DNA from: Paraperlucidibaca baekdonensis
GTDB taxonomy: Bacteria; Pseudomonadota; Gammaproteobacteria; Pseudomonadales; Moraxellaceae
Direction of reading: 5' to 3'
Length of the DNA: 64,000 nt
NCBI RefSeq assembly: GCF_003387535.1
Contig: NZ_QUNR01000004.1
Coordinates: 62,001-126,000 of the forward strand
Part shown: one piece after another, positions 1-8,754 of the stretch
How positions within the stretch are numbered: position 1 is the stretch's first letter
Layout of the letters: each line of letters starts with the position of its first letter
Notes under the pieces: generated by a model
Databases searched by the model: none
Told to the model about the DNA's origin: nothing
Seen by the model: only the letters and a program-made list of their open reading frames with translations
Made by a program: the position numbers and the translations under genes

Positions 1-242
1 CGCGCGTGGCCTTGCACCGTTTGTTTGCGCGCGCATTGCCGACCGCGTCATTGGTGGCGATGCTGCTATTGATCTCGGCACTCAGCTCGATTATTTTGCC
101 GCCGCTGCATTTATTCGTTGCGGTGCTGGTGCTGGTGCTCATGCTGGCCTTGGCGTTGTGGCCGCGCGTGGTGCGCTGGCATTCGCAGTTGCAGGTGGCG
201 TTGCGGGAGACCATTGCCCAGCAAGCCGATGACCCAAAATAA
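1..242 (+). CDS. C-terminal end of an unidentified membrane protein (cut by window edge)
   Basis: An open frame runs in from the left edge and stops at 240-242. The visible end holds two hydrophobic segments, roughly LVAMLLLISALSSIILP and FVAVLVLVLMLALALWP, followed by a short charged, probably cytoplasmic tail (WHSQLQVALRETIAQQ). The GTG at 6 can serve as a start only formally; no ribosome site is visible and the frame is open upstream, so I read this as the last part of a larger integral membrane protein, possibly a transporter. The family cannot be named from what is left. The next gene begins 12 bases downstream on the same strand, so the two may be co-transcribed. Confidence 0.5.
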   Translation, partial: RVALHRLFARALPTASLVAMLLLISALSSIILPPLHLFVAVLVLVLMLALALWPRVVRWHSQLQVALRETIAQQADDPK

Positions 243-254
243 CGAGACACTGAG

Positions 255-1229
255 ATGATTACCGAGCAAGGATTTAGCGGTCATGGCCGTGGCTTTTTAA
301 AGGCATTGCTGATTGAGCTGCTGCTCTATGTGTTGATTGCGACGGTGGCGGTAGGCCTCGGTGGCTCGCTGCTGAGCGTAGTGCTCAGCTGTATTGGCGT
401 GTTTGCCTTGCTGCGTTTGCTGATGGTCATGGGCAATGTCATCCCGACGTATAAACACCGTTCGCCGCTGCGGGCTGAGCACGAAATCGGCTGTTTCACG
501 ACGCTGGCCATGCTCTTGCGCGAATGGTGGGCGGCGCTACTGACCTATCCGTTTTTGTTTGCCTTGGAGCCGTGGTTGGTGCCGACCAATCCACCGCGGG
601 GCGCAATGCATCGCGGTGAGCCGATTGTCTTGGTACCTGGCTTTTTCACCAATCGCGGCTATTTGTGGGCATGGCGCCGATTTTTAATTAAGCAGGGCTA
701 TGGCCAAGTGTATGCGGTGAGCCCTGAGCCAATTTTTCACAGCGTGGAGAAAAACGCCGAGCATTTGGCACGCTTTGTCGAGGAAGTCTTGGTCGATACC
801 GGCGCAAAGCGCGTGATCTTGCTTGGTCATTCCATGGGTGGCTTGGTGATTCGCCTGTATTTGCATCGCTTTGGCGGCATGCCCAAGGCCGCGCTAGCCG
901 TGGCGGTAGGCTCGCCGTTTAGTGGCACGGTGCTGGCAGAGGGCAAAGAAGGTCTGGGTCCTATTGTCGCGCAATTAACGCGTCGTAATGCTTGGGCGAT
1001 GGAACTCTTGCGTGAAGTAGAAGCCGCGCCATGCCCAATTCCATTTGTCAGCGTGTGGTCACCGCACGACACCATTGTTGCCCCGCAAAACACCTCGATG
1101 GTGGCGCCCCACTATGGCCAAAATATTACGTTACCAGGCGTTGGTCATATGGAAATGGTCAACTCGCCGCAGGTCATGCGTGTGCTTAAGCAAACGCTCG
1201 ACGAGTTTCATGACGAGCGCGGCAATTAA
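255..1229 (+). CDS. Membrane-anchored triacylglycerol lipase-like alpha/beta hydrolase
   Basis: 324 residues. The first 60 residues carry two hydrophobic helices (LLIELLLYVLIATVAVGLGG and the stretch after it) and a third near residue 100, so the protein is probably held in the inner membrane. The hydrolase domain follows. The nucleophile elbow GHSMGG puts the catalytic serine at S193; a likely acid is D272 (SPHDTIV) and the histidine H298 (GVGHMEM). The oxyanion region is VLVPGFFTNRGYLWAWR. This matches the lipase/PGAP1-like esterase group. The substrate is unknown. It starts at an ATG just after the preceding membrane gene. Confidence 0.75.
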   Translation: MITEQGFSGHGRGFLKALLIELLLYVLIATVAVGLGGSLLSVVLSCIGVFALLRLLMVMGNVIPTYKHRSPLRAEHEIGCFTTLAMLLREWWAALLTYPFLFALEPWLVPTNPPRGAMHRGEPIVLVPGFFTNRGYLWAWRRFLIKQGYGQVYAVSPEPIFHSVEKNAEHLARFVEEVLVDTGAKRVILLGHSMGGLVIRLYLHRFGGMPKAALAVAVGSPFSGTVLAEGKEGLGPIVAQLTRRNAWAMELLREVEAAPCPIPFVSVWSPHDTIVAPQNTSMVAPHYGQNITLPGVGHMEMVNSPQVMRVLKQTLDEFHDERGN

Positions 1230-1242
1230 GCCCGTCAGTGCC

Positions 1243-1271
1243 TTTGCAGGCGCAGATGATTTCTCTATACT
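1243..1271 (+). promoter_or_regulatory. Candidate sigma-70 promoter of the 4.5S RNA gene
   Basis: TATACT at 1266-1271 is a good -10 box, with TTTGCA at 1243-1248 seventeen bases upstream as a weaker -35. A transcript would begin about 30 bases before the mature RNA 5' end, which would leave a leader for RNase P to remove. The region after the -10 is GC-rich, as is common at stringently controlled stable-RNA promoters. Inferred from sequence match only. Confidence 0.4.
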
Positions 1272-1307
1272 GCTGCCTCGCTTAAGGCTCCGCGCCTCAC
1301 GCGCTAT

Positions 1308-1419
1308 GGTGACCCTGCCGGTCTCCTCGCACGATAAAACAGTCAATCCCGCCAGGTCCGGAAGGAAGCAACGGTCGCTGTCGAGTTGGTGCCGAGGCCG
1401 GGCTGGTAGGGTTGCCACC
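1308..1419 (+). ncRNA. ffs: 4.5S RNA (signal recognition particle RNA, bacterial small type)
   Basis: About 112 bases that fold into one long hairpin: the 5' end GGTGACCCTGCC pairs with GGTAGGGTTGCCACC at the 3' end. The centre has the conserved domain IV signature, with the CAGGTCCGGAAGGAAGCA block at about 1356-1373 containing the GGAA tetraloop and the internal loop that bind Ffh. The RNA and Ffh form the particle that targets nascent membrane proteins to FtsY. The size is that of the E. coli 4.5S RNA and there is no Alu domain. No U-rich terminator follows before the next gene at 1443. The ends are set by the pairing and could be off by a few bases. Confidence 0.95.
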
Positions 1420-1442
1420 CAACCTCTCGCTAGCACTTTCTT

Positions 1443-2654
1443 ATGATCCCTGTTGCCATCATTGGTGGTGGTCCTGCGGGTCTGATGGCCGCTGAGCAGC
1501 TCGCGCAAGCGGGTATTGCCGTCGCTATTTTCGACACCATGCCCTCGCTTGGCCGGAAATTATTGCTCGCCGGCATTGGTGGTTTGAATATCACGCACAG
1601 TGAGCCAGCGGAGCCATTTTTGCGCCGTTATGGCGACGCGCAGGCGCCGCTCGCGCCGCTCATCGCCGAGTTTGGCGCCGATGCGTTGCGCGAGTGGGTG
1701 CATGCGCTGGGTATTGAGACGTTTGTGGGCAGCTCCGGGCGTGTCTTTCCGATCGAAATGAAAGCCGCACCATTGCTGCGACGCTGGCTCAATCGTCTGC
1801 GCGGGCACGGTGTCTACGTACACACGCGCCATCGCTGCGTGGGCCTCGTGGCCAACGCCACACAAGGCTACACGTTGGACTTTCAAACAGCCGATGGGCC
1901 GCGACAAATTGAGGCGCAGGCGGTCGTGCTGGCATTGGGCGGCGCGAGCTGGTCACGCCTCGGTTCCGATGGTGCTTGGCAGCAGTGGCTGGCGCCGCTT
2001 GCTATGCAACCCTTACGGCCAGCCAACTGCGGCTTTCATTGCCAGCACAGTGCGACCACGCAAGCGCTGGCGGGCAGTCCGCTGAAAAATATTACGTTGC
2101 GACTGCCTTGGCTCGACGAAGTCCAACGGGGTGAGGCCGTCGTCACCTCGTGGGGTATTGAGGGCGGTGTCATTTATGCCCACAGCGCGATGATTCGCGC
2201 GCGCATTGAGTCTCATGGCGTTGCCGATATTGTGCTTGATCTATTGCCCGATCAGAGCCACGCATCATTGCTAGCGCGCCAGCAACGCGCCAACCCGAAA
2301 CACAGCCTGACTCGGCAGTGGCAGGGCATGGGCTTGACGGGTGTGAAAGCAGCCTTGGTGCGCGATACGCTGGCGCGTGGTCATTGGTCGGATGCTGCAG
2401 CGCTCATTAGCACAATAAAATCGCTGACATTACGGCTCACGCAGGCAAGACCGTTGGACGAAGCCATTAGTACAGCCGGTGGACTGTGTTGGACGGAGCT
2501 CACGCCAACGCTAGCGGCGAAGCGCTATCCTGGCGTGTTTTTTGCCGGTGAAATGCTCGATTGGGAAGCGCCAACCGGTGGCTATTTGCTCACTGCCTGC
2601 TTCGCTACTGGTCGGCAAGCTGGCCTTTCTGCGTTACGTTTTCTGAGCAGATAA
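1443..2654 (+). CDS. BaiN/HI0933-type FAD-dependent oxidoreductase (TIGR03862-like)
   Basis: 403 residues. The N-terminus has a clear Rossmann dinucleotide site, GGGPAGLMAAEQLAQAG, and a second conserved block PSLGRKLLLAGIGGLNIT typical of the HI0933/BaiN flavoprotein family. The sequence ALGGASWSRLGSDG in the middle and the C-terminal FAD block GVFFAGEMLDWEAPTGGY also fit. The family is predicted to bind FAD and NAD(P); its physiological substrate in proteobacteria is not settled. The gene starts 23 bases after the 4.5S RNA and could be reached by read-through from it. Confidence 0.85.
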   Translation: MIPVAIIGGGPAGLMAAEQLAQAGIAVAIFDTMPSLGRKLLLAGIGGLNITHSEPAEPFLRRYGDAQAPLAPLIAEFGADALREWVHALGIETFVGSSGRVFPIEMKAAPLLRRWLNRLRGHGVYVHTRHRCVGLVANATQGYTLDFQTADGPRQIEAQAVVLALGGASWSRLGSDGAWQQWLAPLAMQPLRPANCGFHCQHSATTQALAGSPLKNITLRLPWLDEVQRGEAVVTSWGIEGGVIYAHSAMIRARIESHGVADIVLDLLPDQSHASLLARQQRANPKHSLTRQWQGMGLTGVKAALVRDTLARGHWSDAAALISTIKSLTLRLTQARPLDEAISTAGGLCWTELTPTLAAKRYPGVFFAGEMLDWEAPTGGYLLTACFATGRQAGLSALRFLSR

Positions 2655-2718
2655 CTTGAGCCAAGGCGGTGTCAGAGGGTATAACAAGCATCCACTTTTT
2701 AATTGGACGGAGTTAATC

Positions 2719-3009
2719 ATGGTTGATGTCGATGCTTATCAAAAGAAATTGAGCGCTCAACTTAACGAGTGGAAAGCTCAAACAGAGCAGTTAAAAGCCC
2801 GCGCTGAAGGTGCTGGCGCTGATTTGCAGCTTGAGCTAAATAAGCAGATCGAAAATCTGAAAGGCCTCCAAGCCGACGCGCATAGCAAGTTTGAAGAAAT
2901 GCGTAACGCCGGTGAAGAAAAAGCCAATGAGTTGAAGTCCATGGTTGATGGCATGGTCGGTGAAATTGGTGACACCTTGAAGTCGCTGGGTTCACGCTTG
3001 AAAAAGTAA
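2719..3009 (+). CDS. Small coiled-coil protein of unknown function
   Basis: 96 residues, highly charged, almost wholly helical, with no cysteine and no membrane segment. Heptad-like spacing runs from about residue 8 to 75 (QLNEWKAQTEQLKARAE, then LELNKQIENLKGLQADA), so it should form a coiled coil. The start at ATG 2719 is preferred to an upstream TTG at 2656 because GGACGGAG lies just before it. The gene is alone and ends in a strong terminator 17 bases downstream. Proteins of this look are often annotated as hypothetical; I assign no function. Confidence 0.8.
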   Translation: MVDVDAYQKKLSAQLNEWKAQTEQLKARAEGAGADLQLELNKQIENLKGLQADAHSKFEEMRNAGEEKANELKSMVDGMVGEIGDTLKSLGSRLKK

Positions 3010-3019
3010 GTGACCCGAT

Positions 3020-3048
3020 AAAAAAGCCGCCATTGAGGCGGCTTTTTT
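3020..3048. terminator. Bidirectional rho-independent terminator
   Basis: Stem GCCGCC (3026-3031) and GGCGGC (3037-3042) with loop ATTGA. A run of A stands before the stem and a run of T after it, so it works in both directions. It ends the coiled-coil gene on the plus strand, and it overlaps the stop codon of the hydrolase on the minus strand. Confidence 0.9.
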
Positions 3049-4270
3049 ATGGCAAAAAGCCAATATGGCGAATAAAGCCGCGCATTGCTTTCAAATAGCG
3101 GCCTTTGTCGAAGTGCACGAGGTGATTGCCCGGAAACCAATGTAAGCGGCAGCGCTGCCAATGCTCCCAGAGTATGTGGGTATGTTTTGGCGGCGCTAAG
3201 CGATCGCCAGCGCCGGCTATGAGCATCAGTCGTTGGCGAGGCAGTTTCGGGGCAAAGCTCAAGGCTGATTGTACGGCAGTGGCGGCACGCGCATCGGTAA
3301 TACTCATGCCGGCGAGCTTTAAGCCGGTGCGCACGATGATGCTGGTGGGAAACCATTCGAGCATGATATCCATAATGCTCACCACCGGCACATTTGGCAC
3401 GCAAAATGCCAGTCGATCCTCCACACACGCGAGCAGTGCCGCGGTATAGCCACCTAAGCTAATGCCGGTGACGCCCATTTGTGGCACGCCTTGATCTTCC
3501 AAATAGTCCATAAAGACACGAATGTCGTGAATGGCATGTGCCATGGTCTCACTCATGTGGCAAAAGCCATGTGAAAAATAGCCGTGTCCGCTAAATGGCG
3601 ACAAGGGTCCTTGGCGCTTGCCATGAAAGGGCAGTGTGACCAGCAAAATATCGTAGCCCTGCTCGTAGAACCATGGCATCGCGAGAAAGCGGCTATTGAG
3701 CCAATACGGGTCGGCGGTGAAGCCATGCACAACAATGATGGTGGCTCGCGGTCTATCGCCGTGCTGCCAATGCTCCGCCCATGCCGTGGCATTGCGGGTG
3801 TGCCGCGCGTAGGAGGCACGCAATGCCGGGTTGACCGGCTCGAAGGCGCTATCAAAAGACAGTAAGTCGATGTGGCCGGAGGGCAGGCGGTATTGCAAGC
3901 AGGTGGTTTTTTGTTTGCGTAGCGTCACGCCACGGGCGGGGCGCTGATAAAAACGCGCGGCATCACCTTGTCGTGCGATGGCCTCATAAAATCCGCGTTG
4001 CTCGCGATCAATGGCCACTTGTGTGGGTTTGAGTGTGGACGGAATGGCCAGCAGGCCGGCCATGGTGGCGAGCCCAGTGCGAAGCACATTGTCGATTTGC
4101 TTGGTGCCGGCGACCATGAGTTTTGCTGTGCCGCTAAGCGTGAAGTCATCTTGCCATTGCGAAAAATCTTCCGGCAAATGCTGCCACCAAGGCGAGCCGC
4201 TGATAATTTTGCCAGCGCGCCGATAGGTTTGATTGGCTATACGCGAAACGCGATGGGCGGGAGATACCAT
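3047..4270 (-). CDS. Alpha/beta hydrolase
   Basis: 407 residues. The N-terminal 170 residues have no recognisable motif. The hydrolase core follows with the oxyanion block IIVVHGFTADPYW, a lid region rich in His and Phe (FSGHGYFSHGFCHM), the nucleophile elbow GISLGG with S271, and the C-terminal acid and histidine in GAGDRLAPPKH and GNHLVHFDKGR. The overall shape fits the large alpha/beta hydrolase group related to ABHD18/DUF2048, but this subfamily call is tentative. No signal peptide is seen, so it is probably cytoplasmic. It diverges from dnaX, with about 140 bases between the two starts. Confidence 0.7.
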   Translation of the reverse strand: MVSPAHRVSRIANQTYRRAGKIISGSPWWQHLPEDFSQWQDDFTLSGTAKLMVAGTKQIDNVLRTGLATMAGLLAIPSTLKPTQVAIDREQRGFYEAIARQGDAARFYQRPARGVTLRKQKTTCLQYRLPSGHIDLLSFDSAFEPVNPALRASYARHTRNATAWAEHWQHGDRPRATIIVVHGFTADPYWLNSRFLAMPWFYEQGYDILLVTLPFHGKRQGPLSPFSGHGYFSHGFCHMSETMAHAIHDIRVFMDYLEDQGVPQMGVTGISLGGYTAALLACVEDRLAFCVPNVPVVSIMDIMLEWFPTSIIVRTGLKLAGMSITDARAATAVQSALSFAPKLPRQRLMLIAGAGDRLAPPKHTHILWEHWQRCRLHWFPGNHLVHFDKGRYLKAMRGFIRHIGFLP

Positions 4271-4362
4271 GAGCTATCCGTCACAAATAAAAATCCGATG
4301 CAGACGGTAGCGACTGATGAGTCATAGAGCAAGGCCAGCGCGTGGGAAAGTCGCAGAAAAGC

Positions 4363-4391
4363 TTGGGGTCGACTCATGCATCCGCTACGAT
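4363..4391 (+). promoter_or_regulatory. Candidate sigma-70 promoter of dnaX-ybaB-recR
   Basis: TTGGGG (4363-4368) and TACGAT (4386-4391) are separated by exactly 17 bases and lie about 30 bases before the dnaX start. The -35 matches 4 of 6 and the -10 matches 4 of 6 consensus positions. Inferred from sequence only. Confidence 0.35.
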
Positions 4392-4423
4392 AGCTGCAGA
4401 TCCTTTTCATGAGATGCGTCGCT

Positions 4424-6130
4424 ATGAGCTATCACGTCCTAGCCCGTAAATATCGCCCGCGCTGCTTTCAAGAGCTGGTAGGGCAAGAGGTGGTTGCGCG
4501 CGCGTTGAGTCATGCGCTTGAGCAAAATCGCCTGCATCACGCCTATTTATTTACCGGCACGCGGGGCGTCGGCAAAACCACCATCGCGCGTATTTTGTCA
4601 CGCTGCTTAAACTGCGAAGTTGGCATCAGCGCGAACCCTTGCGGCGAATGCAGCACCTGCCGTGAAATCGATGAGGGTCGCTTCGTTGACCTCATTGAGG
4701 TTGATGCGGCCTCGCGAACCAAAGTCGAAGACACGCGCGAGCTCCTCGATAACGTGCAGTACGCCCCCACGCGCGGGCGCTATAAGGTCTATCTCATCGA
4801 TGAGGTACACATGCTGTCTGGGCATTCGTTTAATGCCCTGCTGAAAACCCTGGAAGAGCCGCCCCCCCACGTGAAGTTTTTGTTAGCGACTACCGATCCG
4901 CAAAAGCTGCCAATAACGATTTTATCGCGTTGTTTGCAGTTTGCATTAAAGCCCATGACCCCGGAGCGTGTGGTTGGCCATTTGCAGCAAGTCTTGGCGG
5001 CTGAGCAAATAACTGCCGATGATGCGGCATTGTGGCTATTGGCGCGCGGCGCGCAGGGCTCCATGCGTGATGCTTTGTCGCTGACCGATCAAGCCATTGC
5101 GTTTGGTCATGGCGCCTTGGTCGAGGCAGATGTGCGCACACTGCTTGGCAGTATTGATCGCGACGTCGTGTTTCGTGTGCTCGATGCCTTGCTCGCTCAC
5201 GATGCCGCGGCGGTGCTCGCCGTGGTCGCTGGCATGGCCGAGCAAAGTATTGATTTTGCTGGCGCGATCAGCGAGCTCATTAGTGTCTTGCATCGTTTGG
5301 CCGTGGCGCAAGCCGTGCCACAAGCGATTGATAATAGTGAGGGCGACCGCGAGCGACTGTTAGCCATTGCGCAGGCACTCACCGCCGAGGACTTACAGCT
5401 TTACTATCAAATGGCGCTGCATGGGCGTCGCGATTTGCCCTTAGCCGTTGATGCGCGCTCGGGTTTTGAGATGACGTTATTGCGCATGCTCAGCTTCCGT
5501 CCTGATACGCGCTCGCCAAGCGCGAGTCCTGCCGGCAGTAGCGATGCGCAGAAAGCGGGCGCTGCGGTGTCCGTCGTGCCATCGGTGCAGGCCGCACCCA
5601 TCGTGACTGCGGCCCCCGTATCCATGCCTGAGCCTGTCATTGCGTCTGTTGCTGCACCTGTTGTCGCGCCTGTTGCCGCACCGACAGCGCATACACCAGC
5701 CTCCGAGGTTGCCGATGCGCATCCGCAATCTCGCTTAATGGCCGGCGACTGGTCTGCCGAAGCCTGGGCGCAATGGGTTGAGCGATCTGGCCTCACCGGT
5801 GCGCCGCTGAATCTCGCGCGCCACACGTATTTGCATCAACAGCCCAATAGCGCCTGGGAGCTGCGGTTAGCGCCACAGTTTCAAATGCTCGCGGGCGGAC
5901 AAGCATTCCCACCACTGCAGCAGGCATTAGCGCGGGATTTTCCCGCGCAAGCCATTCATATGTCGATGGTCGATCCAGAGGTGGAGACGCCGATTCAGCG
6001 CCGACAGCGCTTGCTTGCTGCGCGCCGAGCCGCCGCCGAAGATGCCCTACGCAACGACCCCGTGGTGAAGGCATTAGAAAGTACCTTTGAGGCGCGACTA
6101 ATTCCTGAGTCGCTGACCTTGACGCATTAA
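4424..6130 (+). CDS. dnaX: DNA polymerase III subunit tau (clamp loader)
   Basis: 568 residues from the conserved start MSYHVLARKYRP; an in-frame ATG at 4409 would add five residues. The AAA+ ATPase has Walker A GTRGVGKTTIAR, a zinc module with C-x8-C-x2-C-x2-C spacing (CEVGISANPCGECSTC), Walker B LIDEVHM and sensor 1 ILSRC. Domain III follows, then an Ala/Pro/Val-rich linker (about residues 370-435), then the tau C-terminal region that in E. coli binds alpha and DnaB. The protein loads the sliding clamp. I found no A-AAA-AAG slippery site in the linker, so a short gamma form made by frameshift is not evident. It heads the classical dnaX-ybaB-recR operon. Confidence 0.96.
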   Translation: MSYHVLARKYRPRCFQELVGQEVVARALSHALEQNRLHHAYLFTGTRGVGKTTIARILSRCLNCEVGISANPCGECSTCREIDEGRFVDLIEVDAASRTKVEDTRELLDNVQYAPTRGRYKVYLIDEVHMLSGHSFNALLKTLEEPPPHVKFLLATTDPQKLPITILSRCLQFALKPMTPERVVGHLQQVLAAEQITADDAALWLLARGAQGSMRDALSLTDQAIAFGHGALVEADVRTLLGSIDRDVVFRVLDALLAHDAAAVLAVVAGMAEQSIDFAGAISELISVLHRLAVAQAVPQAIDNSEGDRERLLAIAQALTAEDLQLYYQMALHGRRDLPLAVDARSGFEMTLLRMLSFRPDTRSPSASPAGSSDAQKAGAAVSVVPSVQAAPIVTAAPVSMPEPVIASVAAPVVAPVAAPTAHTPASEVADAHPQSRLMAGDWSAEAWAQWVERSGLTGAPLNLARHTYLHQQPNSAWELRLAPQFQMLAGGQAFPPLQQALARDFPAQAIHMSMVDPEVETPIQRRQRLLAARRAAAEDALRNDPVVKALESTFEARLIPESLTLTH

Positions 6131-6151
6131 CCAGTAACCAGAGATATTTTT

Positions 6152-6481
6152 ATGAATATGCAGCAAATGATGCAGCAAGCTCAGCGTATGCAAGAGCAAA
6201 TGCAAAAGAAAATGGAAACCGCCAAAGCTGATTTAGCCGCTGCCGAAATTCATGGCGAGGCCGGCGCGGGCTTAGTCAAAGTCACCATGAATGGTCAGCA
6301 TGACGTGAAGCGCATCAGCATTGATGACAGCTTAATGAGCGAAGACAAAGACATTCTGGAAGATCTGATTGCCGCCGCCGTTAACGACACGGTACGTAAA
6401 GTCGAGGCCGCTAGCCAAGAAGCCATGGGTGCAGCGACCAGTGGTTTGGGTCTGCCGCCTGGCTTTAAGTTGCCGTTCTAA
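6152..6481 (+). CDS. ybaB: YbaB/EbfC family nucleoid-associated protein
   Basis: 109 residues with the family pattern: a Met/Gln-rich N-terminal helix ([18 protein letters not shown]), a beta-sheet core ([20 protein letters not shown]) and the helix [17 protein letters not shown], ending in [12 protein letters not shown]. These proteins are small DNA-binding dimers. Its place between dnaX and recR is conserved across bacteria. The start lies 21 bases after dnaX and the gene ends 3 bases before recR. Confidence 0.95.
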   Translation: MNMQQMMQQAQRMQEQMQKKMETAKADLAAAEIHGEAGAGLVKVTMNGQHDVKRISIDDSLMSEDKDILEDLIAAAVNDTVRKVEAASQEAMGAATSGLGLPPGFKLPF

Positions 6482-6484
6482 GCC

Positions 6485-7084
6485 ATGCTCAGCCCTCTGA
6501 TCAGCGAGCTGATTGATGCGCTACGGATTCTTCCCGGTGTTGGCCCAAAGTCAGCGCAGCGCATGGCCTTGCATTTATTGGAGCGGCAACGTCCCGGCGG
6601 TTTGCGACTCACAAAGGCACTAGAAAGCGCGTTGCACCGCGTGGAGCATTGCCGCGACTGCCGTATGTTGACGGAGCAGGCCGTGTGCCGTTTGTGCCAA
6701 GATGGGAGCCGCGATGATGGCGCATTGTGCGTAGTCGAAAGCCCAATGGACGTCATCGCGTTGGAGCAAAGCGGCTGTTTTCGTGGCCGCTATTTCGTAT
6801 TGCTTGGGCGCCTATCACCGTTGGATGGTATTGGTCCGCAGGAGCTCGGGCTGCCGCAATTGATTTCGCGTCTGCGCGATCAGCCCAGTATCACTGAGTT
6901 GATTATTGCGACCAACGCCACGGTTGAGGGCGAGGCAACGGCGCATTATTTGCGTGAAGCCACGCGCGCTTTGCCGCTCACGGTGAGCCGCATTGGCCAT
7001 GGCGTGCCCATGGGGGGGGAGCTCGAATTTGTCGATGGCAATACCCTCACACACGCCTTGAGTGGCCGCCGCCCCGTGCCTTGA
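6485..7084 (+). CDS. recR: Recombination mediator protein RecR
   Basis: 199 residues, normal length. An N-terminal helix-hairpin-helix ([17 protein letters not shown]) is followed by a four-cysteine zinc module ([16 protein letters not shown]) and the Toprim domain starting at [17 protein letters not shown], with conserved Gly/Glu in [15 protein letters not shown]. RecR acts with RecF and RecO to load RecA onto gapped DNA. It is the last gene of the dnaX operon. Confidence 0.96.
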   Translation: MLSPLISELIDALRILPGVGPKSAQRMALHLLERQRPGGLRLTKALESALHRVEHCRDCRMLTEQAVCRLCQDGSRDDGALCVVESPMDVIALEQSGCFRGRYFVLLGRLSPLDGIGPQELGLPQLISRLRDQPSITELIIATNATVEGEATAHYLREATRALPLTVSRIGHGVPMGGELEFVDGNTLTHALSGRRPVP

Positions 7085-7107
7085 GCGCGTTTATTAGGTA
7101 AGTGTTT

Positions 7108-8184
7108 ATGCGCTGGCAGACCCGAATCACCTCGCTATTTGGCATTCGTTATCCGCAGATTTGCTCCGGTATGACCTATGTGTCAACGGCGGAGCTCGCC
7201 GCGGCGGTGAGTAATGCCGGTGGTTTAGGGCTTATTCAAATTGGTCATCTCAGCCCGGCTCTGGCGCGAGAGGAAATTCAGCGCGCCCGAACATTGACCG
7301 ATAAACCCTTTGGCGTGGGCTTGGCGCTGATCATGCCGGGTGCGCATGAAAACGCGGAAGTCGCTCTCGATGAGCGGGTGCCCGTGATTAATTTCTCGTT
7401 GGGCAAGGGCGATTGGCTGTGCCAGCGAGCACATGCCTATGGTGGGAAAGTGATTGCCACAGTGGTCACCGAGCGCCATGCCATCGCCGCCGAGCGCGAT
7501 GGCGCCGATGCGCTATTAGTCACGGGCCATGAAGCCGCGGCACACGGTGGCGATGTCACCACGATGGTTCTGGTGCCGGCAATTCGGCGCGTCAGCACGC
7601 TACCTATTATTGCCGCCGGCGGTATTGCCACTGGCCAGGGGCTTGTTGCAGCGCTGGCATTAGGAGCGGATGCCGTGGCCATGGGCACGCGCTGGGCGAT
7701 GACGCAGGAAAGCCCAGTGCATGCAAAAACCCGCGAGTTGATTGCGACAAAGTCAGTGAGCGACACGCTCTACACTGCGAATTTCGATGGCATGGCTTGC
7801 CGCATCATGGATACGCCGACTGCGCGAGCCGCGGCGCGCAAGCCGATGAGCCCGTGGCGCGCACTATGGGCGGCATTACAGCTCATGCGTGAGCAGGGCA
7901 CGCCGGTGCGTCAGGTGGTTGCCAATTTTCGCCGTCATGGCGCATTGGCCACACTGCAGCTGAGTTTTTTTGCCGCGGCCGTGGAGCGTATTCGCCTCGC
8001 GATTCTCGACGGCGATCATCAGCGCGGCGTGCAGCTGATTGGCCAGGCGCAAGGACTCATTGACGATGTGCCCAGTTGTGAGACGCTCATGCAGCGCGTC
8101 ATGCAAGAGGCTGACAGCGGCTTCACGGCGATCAGCGCGCAGGCCGGCAACGCTGACGCTGCTGTGGCGCAAGTAACCCGCTAA
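7108..8184 (+). CDS. Nitronate monooxygenase (2-nitropropane dioxygenase) family flavoprotein
   Basis: 358 residues from ATG 7108 with TAGGTAAG upstream; a GTG at 7102 is the alternative. It is a TIM barrel that binds FMN. Motifs are ICSGMTYVSTAELAAAVSNAGG at the N-terminus (written here only as a block around residues 13-34), LLVTGHEAAAHGGD in the middle and IIAAGGIATGQG followed by ALGADAVAMGTRW for the phosphate of FMN. The family oxidises alkyl nitronates; the related FabK enoyl-ACP reductases share the fold, so the reaction is not certain. It is followed 12 bases later by a nitroreductase, which suggests a shared role with nitro compounds or redox balance. Confidence 0.8.
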   Translation: MRWQTRITSLFGIRYPQICSGMTYVSTAELAAAVSNAGGLGLIQIGHLSPALAREEIQRARTLTDKPFGVGLALIMPGAHENAEVALDERVPVINFSLGKGDWLCQRAHAYGGKVIATVVTERHAIAAERDGADALLVTGHEAAAHGGDVTTMVLVPAIRRVSTLPIIAAGGIATGQGLVAALALGADAVAMGTRWAMTQESPVHAKTRELIATKSVSDTLYTANFDGMACRIMDTPTARAAARKPMSPWRALWAALQLMREQGTPVRQVVANFRRHGALATLQLSFFAAAVERIRLAILDGDHQRGVQLIGQAQGLIDDVPSCETLMQRVMQEADSGFTAISAQAGNADAAVAQVTR

Positions 8185-8196
8185 GACGAGACGACT

Positions 8197-8754
8197 ATGG
8201 ATGCCTTAACCGCGATTCACACACGCCGCTCATTGCCTCGCTTGGCGTTGCCCGTGCCTTCGGCTGCGCAACTGGCGGGTTTATTTGAGGCGGCGGCGTG
8301 CGCACCCGACCACCGACTGTTGCGGCCATGGCGTTATTTAGTCATCAGCGGTGATGGCTTGGCGCAGCTTGGTGCTGTTTTCGTGGACGCTATTGCCCAG
8401 CAAGACCCCGTACGTGCAGCCGCAGAGGGCGAGCGTTTTCGGCAAATGCCGCAGCGTGCGCCGATGATTATTGTGGCGATCTTAAGTATTGAAGATCACC
8501 CCGGTGTGCCTGAATGGGAGCAGTGGTTGAGTTTGGGTGCATCGGTGCAAAATTTGCTGTTGGCCTTGCATGCACAAGGCTTTGCCGGCATGTGGCGCAC
8601 GGGCGATATGGCCACCAATACGCATGTTTGCTCGGCACTCGGCCTGGCGGCGCATGAGCGCATTGGTGGGTTGATTTATGTGGGCAGTGCCGTCGCCGAT
8701 AAAGCGGCGCCTGCCGCCCCCAAGTCTGTGTGGTCGCAATGGCCCGCGCTGTGA
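8197..8754 (+). CDS. YdjA-like NAD(P)H nitroreductase
   Basis: 185 residues, the size of E. coli YdjA. The N-terminal TRRSLPRLALPVPS motif binds the FMN phosphate, with further FMN contacts expected in APDHRLLRPWRYLVIS and in the C-terminal LGLAAHERIGGLIYVG. The family reduces nitroaromatics or similar substrates as a homodimer. The RR pair and the HRLLRPWR block are the most diagnostic features. It overlaps the start of the thioesterase gene that follows, and the three genes from 7108 to 9224 look like one operon. Confidence 0.82.
   Translation: MDALTAIHTRRSLPRLALPVPSAAQLAGLFEAAACAPDHRLLRPWRYLVISGDGLAQLGAVFVDAIAQQDPVRAAAEGERFRQMPQRAPMIIVAILSIEDHPGVPEWEQWLSLGASVQNLLLALHAQGFAGMWRTGDMATNTHVCSALGLAAHERIGGLIYVGSAVADKAAPAAPKSVWSQWPAL

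Noticed and set aside
1045-1446. Open frame over the 4.5S RNA
   Set aside because: It overlaps the lipase end and the RNA and has no coding features; the RNA signature explains the sequence.
2656-2718. N-terminal extension of the coiled-coil protein from TTG 2656
   Set aside because: No ribosome site, and it lies right after the upstream stop; ATG 2719 has GGACGGAG.
4424-6130. Programmed frameshift in dnaX making gamma
   Set aside because: I looked for A-AAA-AAG or similar slippery sequence in the linker (about 5510-5710) and found none.
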